Assembly: GCA_003133325.1 (NCBI GenBank) | Contig: PKXA01000049.1 | Span: forward strand, 23,388 to 67,890 | Length of the DNA stretch: 44,503 bases | Reading direction: 5' to 3' | Source: Acidimicrobiaceae bacterium | GTDB lineage: Bacteria > Actinomycetota > Acidimicrobiia > Acidimicrobiales > RAAP-2 | Shown: piece after piece, positions 23,635 through 32,100 of the stretch | How positions within the stretch are numbered: position 1 is the first letter of the stretch | Layout of the letters: each line of letters begins with the position of its first letter | Notes under the pieces: model-generated | What the model was told of the DNA's origin: nothing | Databases searched by the model: none | What the model saw: the letters and a program-made list of their open reading frames with translations, nothing else | Position numbers and translations under genes: made by a program

Positions 23635-24848
23635 ACCGGACGGCCGTTTATCGACGAGAGCCGTCGAACCTGGGTGGGCGGGTGGCGATGGCCGTGGCGG
23701 CGTTGACCCTTGGCGCCCTTCTCTGCGCTTGCTCTCACTCTTCGTCACCCAGCGGTGATGCCGCCACCACGGCCATCGCCCCCATCCCTACGCCGATGGC
23801 GACATCGATCGAGACCGCCGATGGGACATGGTCCTCGATTCCCATGGGCCATCTCGATCAGCCGCTCAATACCTTCTGGCAACTGTTCTTTTTGCCCTCG
23901 GGTTCCTCAACCTGGTCGAATCAGGTGGAAGCCACCGCCGTTGCCACCAACGGGGGCATCGTTCTCGCCTCCGACGGCCACTCGCTGCTCGCCGGCATTC
24001 GCCCGTCGAACTTGCTTACTTACTCTCCGCTTATCGACACCTCTGACGCCGGCAATACCTGGTCCAACGGGCTCCTCACCGAGGCGCTCACCGCTCATCC
24101 CAATGCGCTGGCGGTCAACGCCAATGGTCAAGGCTTGGCCCTCGTCAACGGCCCAGGCAGCATCCGGGTCCTCTCCAGTGACAACCTGTCCACCTGGCGA
24201 ACGCTGGTGAGCGAACCCACCCTCGCCGCCTCGATCCCGGGGCGCGACTGCGGCCTCGCCTCCATCGACGCCCTCGCCTACAGCTCGGGGGAGCCGGTGG
24301 TCGGGGCACAATGCAGCCGACCCGGGGTGGTGGGGATCTTTGCCGATGACCCGGGCGGTTGGCGACTTGTCGGTCCCCTTCTTCCCTCCTCGCGGCGTGG
24401 GGCCGGCGTCGAAGTCTTGTCCCTCGATGCCACCGACACCGGACTTTCGGCCCTGCTCGGTGTCTCCGACCCGTCGGGCACCAGCCTGGTCGGGGCCACC
24501 ACCGCCAATGGCGGCGTCAACTGGGCTCTGTCCCCGGCATTCCGCCTCAAGGCCTCCGAACAGGTGGCGTCCTTCGGGCCCGCCCCCGATGCCGGGTTCT
24601 TTGTGCTGTCGTCCGGGCCATCGGGGGACAACCTCGAGGTGCTCGACGGCCCGAACTCGACCTGGGCTGCCCTCCCTCCGCCACCCACGGGGACCGCGAC
24701 CGTCGCATTCGGTCCCGCCCCGACGGTCGATGCGCTGGTGGTCGACCAGACAGTGATGACGGTCTGGACCCTCAGCACCGGGTCGTCGAGTGGATGGGTG
24801 AAAGGCCAGGTCGTCAACGTCCCGATCCAGTTCGGTTCCTCCTCATGA
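23631..24848 (+). CDS. Secreted lipoprotein with Asp-box (BNR) propeller repeats
   Basis: 405 residues, ATG overlapping the Sco stop (ATGA). The signal peptide ends in a lipobox LGALLCAC, so the mature protein is tethered to the membrane. Repeated TSDAGNTWS, SSDNLSTWR and TTANGGVNW segments are Asp-box-like turns of sialidase/BNR beta-propellers. Function is unknown; by context it may sense or bind something outside the membrane for the Sco/CtaG system. The C-terminal edge is again translationally coupled to the next gene. Confidence 0.75.
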   Translation: MNRTAVYRREPSNLGGRVAMAVAALTLGALLCACSHSSSPSGDAATTAIAPIPTPMATSIETADGTWSSIPMGHLDQPLNTFWQLFFLPSGSSTWSNQVEATAVATNGGIVLASDGHSLLAGIRPSNLLTYSPLIDTSDAGNTWSNGLLTEALTAHPNALAVNANGQGLALVNGPGSIRVLSSDNLSTWRTLVSEPTLAASIPGRDCGLASIDALAYSSGEPVVGAQCSRPGVVGIFADDPGGWRLVGPLLPSSRRGAGVEVLSLDATDTGLSALLGVSDPSGTSLVGATTANGGVNWALSPAFRLKASEQVASFGPAPDAGFFVLSSGPSGDNLEVLDGPNSTWAALPPPPTGTATVAFGPAPTVDALVVDQTVMTVWTLSTGSSSGWVKGQVVNVPIQFGSSS

Positions 24849-25327
24849 CTTCTCGGCGAAAGTCCGATCACGTCGTCCACCGCGATGCTGCCGGTTGCGA
24901 TGAAGTTCGCCTCGCGGTCTCGGCTCGGCTTGACGGCGAGGCGGGCCATGTTCCCGAAGCGATACTCGAGGACCATTTGGCCGTCTGTGAGCTCTGCCGA
25001 ACCTTTCGGGCCGAGGTGGTCTCGCTGACTCGACAGGTTCGCCTGCGAGTTCCGAAGCCGGCCCCCAAGGGCCTGGTGCCATTGCTCGTCTCGCTAAGGG
25101 CCGGCGACCCGCAGGCAGCAAAGGGTCCGTCGCGGCCGGGTCGTTTCCTTCGTCGGTCCCGCCATGGCTGGCTACGGGTCACCCAGTGGACCGCGGCGGG
25201 CGCACCCGCCGTCATCGCCATTCCGGTTCTCGCCCTCGGAGCCTTTGGCCACCCCCACATCGTCGCCTCCCACGTCCCGACTCCGTGCACGTTCTACCTG
25301 TTGGCCCACCATGCGCGCTCCCACTAA
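24845..25327 (+). CDS. Second ZAS-type anti-sigma-like protein
   Basis: 160 residues, ATG overlapping the lipoprotein stop (ATGA). The N-terminal domain CDEVRLAVSARLDGEAGHVP and HLAVCELCRTFRAE (HxxxCxxC) matches the anti-sigma factor at 20929. The following SLTRQVRLRVPKP matches its HLTRRVRLQGVRS. There is one membrane segment (AAGAPAVIAIPVLALGAFG). Two ZAS proteins for one visible ECF factor suggests duplication with a divided sensing role. Confidence 0.75.
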   Translation: MTSRRKSDHVVHRDAAGCDEVRLAVSARLDGEAGHVPEAILEDHLAVCELCRTFRAEVVSLTRQVRLRVPKPAPKGLVPLLVSLRAGDPQAAKGPSRPGRFLRRSRHGWLRVTQWTAAGAPAVIAIPVLALGAFGHPHIVASHVPTPCTFYLLAHHARSH

Positions 25328-25416
25328 CTGCGCGGTGTTTGGACATGATCGTTGGCCGCCGACAGCCCAACATGCGCAAACGGGCCACGTGATCAAGGCC
25401 GAACGAAGGAGCCGTC

Positions 25417-26427
25417 ATGCCTAAGATGAACATGCCGGGGATGGGACGGGTCACCTTCACCGCCCACCATGCCCTCACCCTCTGGCAGTGGAGCCCGTTC
25501 CCTCTCTTGGTGGTGGCTGCGTTGATCGCCATCGCCTACTGGTACCTCCGAGCCGACTGGCGACTTGCCGCTCGAGGTCGACGCTGGCCGGGTCATCGCA
25601 CGGCTGCCTTCCTTGCGGGTTTGGTGACGGTCGATCTGGCCCTGCAGTCTCCCGTCGCCACATTCACTGGGACCTACTTCCAAGCCCACATCATCCAGCA
25701 CCTCCTCCTTATGCTGGTCGCCCCCCCGCTGTTGGCGCTCGGCGCCCCGTCGACCTTGCTGCTCAAGACGGCCAACCGCCGGACCAAGGTCGCCTGGCTG
25801 AAGTTCCTGCGATCCCGGCCGTTCACGGTGGCGACCAACCCGTTCTTCGTGTGGCTCCTCTACTTCGGGCTCATGTTCGGGTTCTTCCTCACCCCGCTCA
25901 TCAATGTGGCCATGCTTCACATGCCGCTCATGGATGTCCTGAATCTGTCGTTCCTGTTAGGAGGCTCCCTCTACTGGTGGCCCATGGTCGGCATCGACCC
26001 CATAGTGCACTGGAAGATGGGGTACCCGGGGAGGATGCTCAACGTCCTCCTCGGCGGATTCCCCGATGTGATCCTGGGGCTGGCCATCCTCTCGGCTCGC
26101 ACGCCAATCGCATCGATGTACACGTTGGCCAGTACCCACGCCGGTGGTGGATTGTTGTGGATGTCGACCGAGGTCTCCGCCCTCGGCGGAGCCGTGCCCA
26201 TATTCTTCCAGTGGATGCGCTCTGACGAACGAGCCGCAGCCCGAGACGCGGTCCGAGATGCCCGGATTGAGAGTTCGACCGCGGCCGACAAGATAGCCAC
26301 TCCGACTCTACAGACCGAGGGTTCGGAGCCACAGGTGACCGCCTGGGAGGAGGCGTGGCTGGCGCGGACGGGCTCGATCCCAACCCAGATGGCCGCTCTC
26401 TCTCGCACCGCCAAACGCTCACCGTGA
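25417..26427 (+). CDS. ctaG: CtaG-type cytochrome c oxidase assembly factor
   Basis: 336 residues of the caa3-type CtaG family. About seven membrane segments carry conserved motifs FQAHIIQHLLLMLVAPPLLALGAP, ALQSPVATFTGTYF and GSLYWWPMVGIDP, plus the His-rich start MPKMNMPGMG and TAHHALTLWQW. These proteins assist assembly of, and copper supply to, heme-copper oxidases. AAGGAG lies upstream of the ATG. It follows the Sco1-fusion operon, so both steps of oxidase copper loading are in one cargo. No oxidase subunits are present, so it would serve a host enzyme. Confidence 0.9.
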   Translation: MPKMNMPGMGRVTFTAHHALTLWQWSPFPLLVVAALIAIAYWYLRADWRLAARGRRWPGHRTAAFLAGLVTVDLALQSPVATFTGTYFQAHIIQHLLLMLVAPPLLALGAPSTLLLKTANRRTKVAWLKFLRSRPFTVATNPFFVWLLYFGLMFGFFLTPLINVAMLHMPLMDVLNLSFLLGGSLYWWPMVGIDPIVHWKMGYPGRMLNVLLGGFPDVILGLAILSARTPIASMYTLASTHAGGGLLWMSTEVSALGGAVPIFFQWMRSDERAAARDAVRDARIESSTAADKIATPTLQTEGSEPQVTAWEEAWLARTGSIPTQMAALSRTAKRSP

Positions 26428-26486
26428 CGTTGGAACGGAGCGGTTGTCTCTCTAGCGTCGAGCGAAGATTCGTGGGACGACGCCGG

Positions 26487-26600
26487 ATGACTCGACTTGG
26501 TGAGCTGGAACGGAGAGTGATGGAGGAACTGTGGGCATCACCGTGCTCGATCATCGGCCCAGGGTGGGATCCGGGCCGGTACCCCGAGGACGATCGATGA
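26487..26600 (+). pseudogene. Truncated BlaI/MecI/CopY-family repressor gene
   Basis: The first about 16 residues, MTRLGELERRVMEELW, are the standard N-terminus of BlaI/CopY winged-helix repressors. After ASP the frame turns into unrelated text (CSIIGPGWDPGRYPEDDR) and stops. CtaG is often followed by a BlaI-type gene and a BlaR/M56 peptidase in actinobacteria. Here the gene is cut at about 26535, next to the end of the transfer backbone, marking a recombination junction. Confidence 0.65.
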
Positions 26601-27417
26601 TCGTCTTCTTGACGAACCGGTCCCTCGCCGCCACCGGCTTGGTTTGCTTCCCAGGGGGGCGTGATCCCTTGGCTGTCTGCCTCCCGGCCCGGCTCGCCCT
26701 CGGAGCCTGAGCGGACCGGTCGGCGCCATCCTTTAAGCGCCATACCAAGGTGGTGCCTTTGTCCTGGGCGGTGTCCAGCTCCCGTTGGGAGACTGCGTCC
26801 CGCAGTCGACCGACACCATCGCCGCCGTTCCCGTCGATCTCGGTCAGACGGGATTGCAACGTGGTCCATCCATCCGAGGCCAGAATTTGAGCGCCGACGC
26901 CCTCCCCAGCGATGCTGAGCACTTCCGCCTCCCATGGCTTTCTTGCCGCTTCGGCTACCCCCCCCTGGGACGCCTGCTGTGCCTTGACTCGCCCGGCGAC
27001 GGCTGCTGGGACGGTGCCCGCCTCCGTGTGCCGGTAGAGATCCTCTAGGTCGATCCCGAAGCGCCTTTCGAGTTCATGGCCGATGCGATCCAGGGCGTTG
27101 GCTGCCTTCGGGTCGCTGGTCGCCCAGGTCCCCGCCGCTTCGACAGCGGTGGCCACACCTTCTGGCGATGCCTTGTCCCACCAGCGGTCTTGGTGAACCC
27201 GCTCGTACACGAGCTGGGCCGTCTGTCGCTCGGACCGAAGACGGTCCTCCATGGCCTGGCGAATCTGGGCCGATTGATTGGCGGCCGCCCGCTGCTCGGC
27301 CTCGCGTCGCTGGACCCGCTTCTCGGCCATGCCGGCGGCGGACGTTACCAACGTCCGGAGCAAGTTGCTGATGTGGGCGTGGGCCTCGGCTGTCGGGTCA
27401 AGGTGTTCTTCAATCAT
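26551..27417 (-). CDS. Coiled-coil protein of unknown function at the end of the transfer operon
   Basis: 288 residues, not recognised. Predicted largely helical: a charged coiled-coil N-terminus (MAEKRVQRREAEQRAAANQS), a middle with NALDRIGHELERRFGIDLED and LYRHTEAGTV, and a very basic C-terminus (GRQTAKGSRPPGKQTKPVAA, VKKTIIDRPRGTG). The basic tail suggests DNA or RNA contact, and a mobilisation accessory role is possible given the position. Start ATG with GGGAG upstream, 16 bp after the previous stop. Confidence 0.65.
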   Translation of the reverse strand: MIEEHLDPTAEAHAHISNLLRTLVTSAAGMAEKRVQRREAEQRAAANQSAQIRQAMEDRLRSERQTAQLVYERVHQDRWWDKASPEGVATAVEAAGTWATSDPKAANALDRIGHELERRFGIDLEDLYRHTEAGTVPAAVAGRVKAQQASQGGVAEAARKPWEAEVLSIAGEGVGAQILASDGWTTLQSRLTEIDGNGGDGVGRLRDAVSQRELDTAQDKGTTLVWRLKDGADRSAQAPRASRAGRQTAKGSRPPGKQTKPVAARDRFVKKTIIDRPRGTGPDPTLGR

Positions 27418-27433
27418 GGTGGGCTCCCTTGAA

Positions 27434-27700
27434 CTAGCGAGTGAAGTCGGGTGAGAAGGGTTGGTGGTTTGCCTTGACCTGGCCGATCGCGTTTCGCTGG
27501 CGATCTTTCAGCGCGTGCAGTTTGCGCTCGTCTTCTACTGCCAACGCCTCGTAGCGTGCGGCGTCGGCCAGGGCCTGGTCGGCGTTGGCGTGGTCCCCCC
27601 CGGCGGCAGCCAGCTCGGCATCCGCTCGGCTGCGCCGAGCGAGGGCCAGGTGGAGTTCGTGTTGTTGTTCAAGGCCGGCGATACCATCGAGTTCGGACAT
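27434..27700 (-). CDS. Small helical protein of unknown function
   Basis: 88 residues, entirely helix-forming and charged (LEQQHELHLALARRSRADAE, then YEALAVEDERKLHALKDRQR). It lies two bases downstream of the AAA ATPase stop and 16 bp upstream of the next gene, so it is part of that operon. Probably a coiled-coil partner; no family recognised. Confidence 0.6.
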   Translation of the reverse strand: MSELDGIAGLEQQHELHLALARRSRADAELAAAGGDHANADQALADAARYEALAVEDERKLHALKDRQRNAIGQVKANHQPFSPDFTR

Positions 27701-27702
27701 GG

Positions 27703-28956
27703 CTACCGCTCAAATCCCCGCCCAGGCTGGGGCCGGGCACGGATGGCCTTGATGTTTTGGGCCTGTTGGCTGGTGTTGGGGCGAATAGGACTGGCCACCA
27801 CGGCGTGGTTCTCCGAAACCCAGTCCCCGAACTGGTGACTGTGGAACTGGACCTGACCCCGTCCCGGCGATCGCAGCAAGCCGTGTTGATACACGAGGCG
27901 GTTGCGGGCCACATCGAGCTGGCCGGTGCTCCGCTTCAGCGAAGCTGCGACGGCGACGATCGGCACCGGCTCGCTCCCGCCGATGACGGCCACGGCGGAA
28001 AGAAAAGACTGCTCCTGGGGCCGAAGACGGCCCCAGGTCCCCTCAAACTGACCGTGGAGATCCGTCTCGGCGACCCGGATACCCGCTTCGACGTGGGCCA
28101 CCGTCAACTCTTCCGCCCCACCGCCGGCTTCCCAGGAGTGATAGCCAAACAGCTGTACGTAGTACGGGTGCCCAGCCGAGCGGGCGGTTACCAGATCGAG
28201 GGCCTCGGGCGCCCAGCGCACGCCGAGCTGGGCGGCCGGCTCGACCAGAGCGAGCCGGGATGCGTCCGGGCTCAGGTCGGCAAGGTTCTGCACCGACAGC
28301 CGTTCAGCAAAGGTCCCGGCGACGCCGATGGCCTCGCGGAAAGAGGGCAGCCCGGCGAAGATCACCGCAATGGGCAGCTGTGATCGGTTCACTACGGTCT
28401 GGATGGCGCCGGCCATGCCCACCAGGTCCGGCCGCCGAGCGGTCATGGCTTCGTCAATGGTGATGAGCACGCCGCTGTCGTGGTCCCGAGCGAAGGTACC
28501 AACCTTCCTCAGTAGTTCGACAAACGCACCGGGGCCAGAACCCTCCGCCGTCGCCGTGGAGTGGACATTGGCCTTGGCCTTGGCCTTGGCCGAGACCACC
28601 CCCAGGTTGAAACCGATCGACAGGTCCTTTTCCAGATGCCGGTAGTCACGACCGAGACGGTTCCAGTGACCGAGGGCCGGTATCAGGCCCTCGCCGACAT
28701 CGCCCAATAGGTCGCCCTCTCGCATGGCCTGACGGTGGACCACGGGCCAGCCCAGCTCACTAGTGGCTCGCTCCCCGATGGCATCGAGGACGCTCGTCTT
28801 GCCCACCCCCCGGTGGCCAAGAAGGGCGAAGCAGAACCGGGGATGACGCGGGCCGGCTCGAAGGGCGGCCAGCGTCTCGTCAATGACTCCGGCTCGACCG
28901 GCCAAGGTGGGAGGGCTCAGTCCGAAGCCTGGGGTGTACGGATTCCGATTAGGCAT
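27703..28956 (-). CDS. Orc1/Cdc6-like AAA ATPase
   Basis: 417 residues. P-loop GHRGVGKTSVLDAIG near residue 48, Walker B GVLITIDEAM near 165, sensor-type IAVIFAGLPSF, and a C-terminal winged-helix-like region (GQLDVARNRLVYQHGLLRSP) of the AAA_16/Orc type. Such ATPases act in replication initiation, partition or NTPase signalling. With no rep gene visible it is the best candidate for an element replication/maintenance ATPase. Its ATG lies inside the third CCTAA-N5-CCTAA site, so regulation could block translation start or transcription. Confidence 0.82.
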   Translation of the reverse strand: MPNRNPYTPGFGLSPPTLAGRAGVIDETLAALRAGPRHPRFCFALLGHRGVGKTSVLDAIGERATSELGWPVVHRQAMREGDLLGDVGEGLIPALGHWNRLGRDYRHLEKDLSIGFNLGVVSAKAKAKANVHSTATAEGSGPGAFVELLRKVGTFARDHDSGVLITIDEAMTARRPDLVGMAGAIQTVVNRSQLPIAVIFAGLPSFREAIGVAGTFAERLSVQNLADLSPDASRLALVEPAAQLGVRWAPEALDLVTARSAGHPYYVQLFGYHSWEAGGGAEELTVAHVEAGIRVAETDLHGQFEGTWGRLRPQEQSFLSAVAVIGGSEPVPIVAVAASLKRSTGQLDVARNRLVYQHGLLRSPGRGQVQFHSHQFGDWVSENHAVVASPIRPNTSQQAQNIKAIRARPQPGRGFER

Positions 28957-28965
28957 TGTTAGGGT
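28948..28965 (-). promoter_or_regulatory. CCTAA-N5-CCTAA direct-repeat operator, copy 3
   Basis: On the minus strand CCCTAACAATGCCTAAT spans the start codon of the AAA ATPase. The two CCTAA units again start ten bases apart. The sequence before it (CGAGAACCCTAAC) is identical to that at copy 2. Confidence 0.55.
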
Positions 28966-29015
28966 TCTCGCTCGACCGCTGCACAGTTGCCACGTTATCC
29001 CTCTTCATCGTGTGA

Positions 29016-29035
29016 TTTAGGACTTATTAGGAATC
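29016..29035 (-). promoter_or_regulatory. CCTAA-N5-CCTAA direct-repeat operator, copy 4
   Basis: Minus strand GATTCCTAATAAGTCCTAAA, about 60 bp upstream of the AAA ATPase start. It matches copy 5 at 17 of 20 bases. Confidence 0.6.
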
Positions 29036-29037
29036 TA

Positions 29038-29075
29038 CTCTACCGTGCTCTACCAGCTCTACCGTGCTCTACCAG
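29038..29075. repeat. 19-bp perfect tandem repeat
   Basis: Two identical units of CTCTACCGTGCTCTACCAG. Each unit itself contains CTCTACC twice, giving four CTCTACC steps. It lies between operator copies 4 and 5 upstream of the AAA ATPase and could be a protein-binding array or an origin iteron set. Confidence 0.8.
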
Positions 29076-29150
29076 CACCCGGCGGTTCTGACATTTAGGG
29101 TTGCCCCCGGGCGGCGGTATCGCCCCCACGTTTCCGCACCTCAGACGGCT

Positions 29151-29170
29151 TTTAGGATGAATTAGGAATC
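29151..29170 (-). promoter_or_regulatory. CCTAA-N5-CCTAA direct-repeat operator, copy 5
   Basis: Minus strand GATTCCTAATTCATCCTAAA, just past the stop of the helicase gene and about 195 bp upstream of the AAA ATPase. Confidence 0.6.
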
Positions 29171-29175
29171 CCCCC

Positions 29176-32100
29176 TCACCGGCCAAATCCTCGGTCAGCC
29201 TGGTGCACCCGGCGGAGCGTCGCCTGCTCCCGAGCCCGCACGGCGGCTTCAGCCGCCCCCGGCCGCGCCGGGCCTGGTACATCTCCCCCCGGTTCCGGCA
29301 CTTCGGACTCGACCTGGGCTTCGTCCGGGGCTGGGACAAGCGCAGCGTCGATGGCGGCGAGTCGTTGCCGCAGCGAGTCGATGCGCTGCGTACTCTCGAA
29401 GGGCTGGCCGATACGAGCGGCAGCTTTGGCGGCCTCGGAGCGAGCCGCCTGCGCCTTGTCTTCGGCCTGGTGGCCTCGTTCCTCCAAATCGCCGGCCAGG
29501 TTCTCCAGGCGCGTCAGGAGCCCGAGCGGAGAATTGTTCCGCAGCTCGTGACGGGCAAGGGTCGGAGTGGACCGGGGAACACCACGGAGGCTCAGGCTGG
29601 CGGTCGACTCGGAGCTGTCTTTGGAGAGCGTCGCCAGTACGTCGAAACCGCCCAACTCGCCCACCGTCACGGTCCGACGCTCCCCGACCGGGAGCTGTCG
29701 TTGTACCTCCAGCACGTGAGTTTGTAACGCCGTGGCGGCATCGGTTCGGTGATCGTAGGACTGCCGGTCGACCAGCATGGCGAACTGACCCGCCGACGTG
29801 TCGACGGCCCGCCCGCCCGCCGCGTGGTAGGCGGCCGCCATCCCCGCCTGGTCGGTGGCCTCCCGCTCTGACGAGCGAATCCGCTGCGCCAGGCGGGCCT
29901 GATCGTCTCGATGGGCCGACTGAAGCCGCTGCAGCTTGGTCAGTTCTTGTTCGACGCCGGCTCGCTCCATGATGAGCGGGTTACCGGTGGCGAGGGCCTT
30001 TACCTCCGCGTACGACAGCGCCTGGTCGCCGATGTCGTCGATCGAGCGTTCGGTCACGTCGCCTCGCATCACCTGGTCGATGAAGGCGGCCTTGCGTTCG
30101 ACGGTCTGCCAACTGAACACGTCGAAACTGCCTTCGGTGACGTACCGGATCACCTGGACTTCCTCGTTCTGGTTGCCCTGCCGCAATATTCGGCCGTCTC
30201 GTTGTTCGAGATCGGCCGGTCGCCAGGGGCAGTCCATGTGATGGAGGGCGAGGGCTCTGTCCTGCACATTCGTACCCACCCCCATCTTCTCCGTCGAGCC
30301 GATCAGCACGGCGATGCTCCCTGCCCTCGCCGCCGCAAACAAGCGCGCCTTCTCGGCATCGTTCCGAGCTTCGTGCATGAACCGAATGGCCTCCCCTGGG
30401 ACGCCGCGGGCGACCAGCTCGGCCCGCAGTTGGTCGTAGACCGTCCAACGATCGTCGCTGTGTGGAGTCCCGAGGTCACAAAAGACCAGCTGCAGAGCCC
30501 CCGTGCGTGGAGACTCGACGCCATCTCCGTCGAGGTACACACGGTCGAGGCTCTGGCGATAGACACCACCGATGCGATCTGCCGCCACGGTGATCTTGCC
30601 CCCGGTCGGGTCCGGGGCCAGGCCCACCAGCCGAAGGTCCAACGCGGCTTTGCGTCCGTCTCCGGAGACCTTCAGCATGTTGTCTTCTTCGGGCCGCACC
30701 ATCCGGTTCCGGATCTGCTCCGCTCGATCGGCCAGGGTTCCGACGTACTCGGTGAGCTCGGAGGAGGGGGCCACCACCACGGTTTCCGCTTTGTCACCGA
30801 CCAGGCCAGGGGTGGGTAGCCCGATTTGCTCGCTGGTACGGACGTCGGCGACCGAACGGAACATCCGCAACAGGTCGGGCACGTTGGCGAACCGGGCGAA
30901 TCGGGTGTTCATCCGGTAGGTGGTGCTGTCCGGGGCCAGCTCCAGGGCGGTGACGGTGCGCCCGAAATTGGCCGCCCACCCGTCGAAGTGCTCGATGCCG
31001 GCGGCGCGAAGCGTCTCTGGTTGCAGGTAGTGCTGCATCACGTACATCTCGGCCACGCTGTTGGCGATGGGGGTGGCCGTGGCGAAGGTGGCCACCCGGC
31101 CGCCGTGGGTGTCCCGCAACCAGCCGATCTTCATGGCCAGGTCCGCGGCCCGTTTGGACCCCGTCCCGTTGACGCCGTCGATGTGCGTCGGGAACTCCAG
31201 GTTCTTGAACGAGTGGGCTTCGTCGACCACGGCGTAGTCGATGCCGGTGGCTTCCCAGGTCACGCCCCCCTCGTCCCGGCGCCTGTCGTCGAGGAGCCGG
31301 GCGTGGCGCTCCTCGGAGCGGGCCAGGGCCTTCTCGAGCTTCTTCACGCTGAGGCCCTGGCCGTCATTGCTGGCGGCGATGGCCGCCCGCAGCTCGGCCA
31401 TGCCCGCATTAAGAAAACCTTGCTCGGTCTCCTTGGAGACCGGGATCCGCTCGAAGCTGGACATGGTCATAATGACCGCGTCCCAGTCCTCGGCCGCACA
31501 GCGGGCCACGAACTCCTTGCGCGAAGACGGTGACACGTCGTCCTTGTTTGCCACCAGGATCTTCGCCTGCGGGTACAGCTGGAGGTACTCCCGGGAGAAC
31601 TGCTCCAGCATGTGGTTGGGGACCACGAACGCCGGCTTGTTCACCATCCCGAGCCGCTTCAGTTCATAACCTCCCATCACCATGCTGGCGGTCTTCCCAC
31701 TTCCGACCGCGTGAGCCAGCAGCACCGAATCACTCGACAGGATGCGCCATACGGCGTCTCGTTGGTGCGGGTGGGGCCGGAAGTTGTCGGCCAGGCCCGG
31801 GAAGCTCAAGTGCGACCCGTCGTAGGCGGGTAACACGATGGAGTTGAACCGTTCGTTGTACTCACCGGCCAGGCGGCCAGCCCGCATCTGGTCTTCCCAG
31901 ACCCAGGCAGCGAAGCGCTCGCCGATCATCTCTTGCTTCTCGCGGGCCGCCAGAGTCTCGGCCAGGTTCGGGACCCGCTCACCGTTCGGGCCTTCGTCGA
32001 AGACCGACACCACCCGTTGGTTGGCGCTCGCCTCGACCAGGCGAACGCCGTCGACCCTACGAGTCCCCCAGTCCGAGGTCAGGGCGATCGACGACCGGCT

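Noticed and set aside
26432-26459. Second ECF promoter (GGAAC ... CGTC) before the truncated BlaI gene
   Set aside because: The spacer is 19 bp, longer than the 16-17 bp expected, and the gene behind it is a fragment.
29038-29075. CRISPR-like repeat
   Set aside because: Two 19-bp units are directly abutting with no spacers and no cas genes are present.
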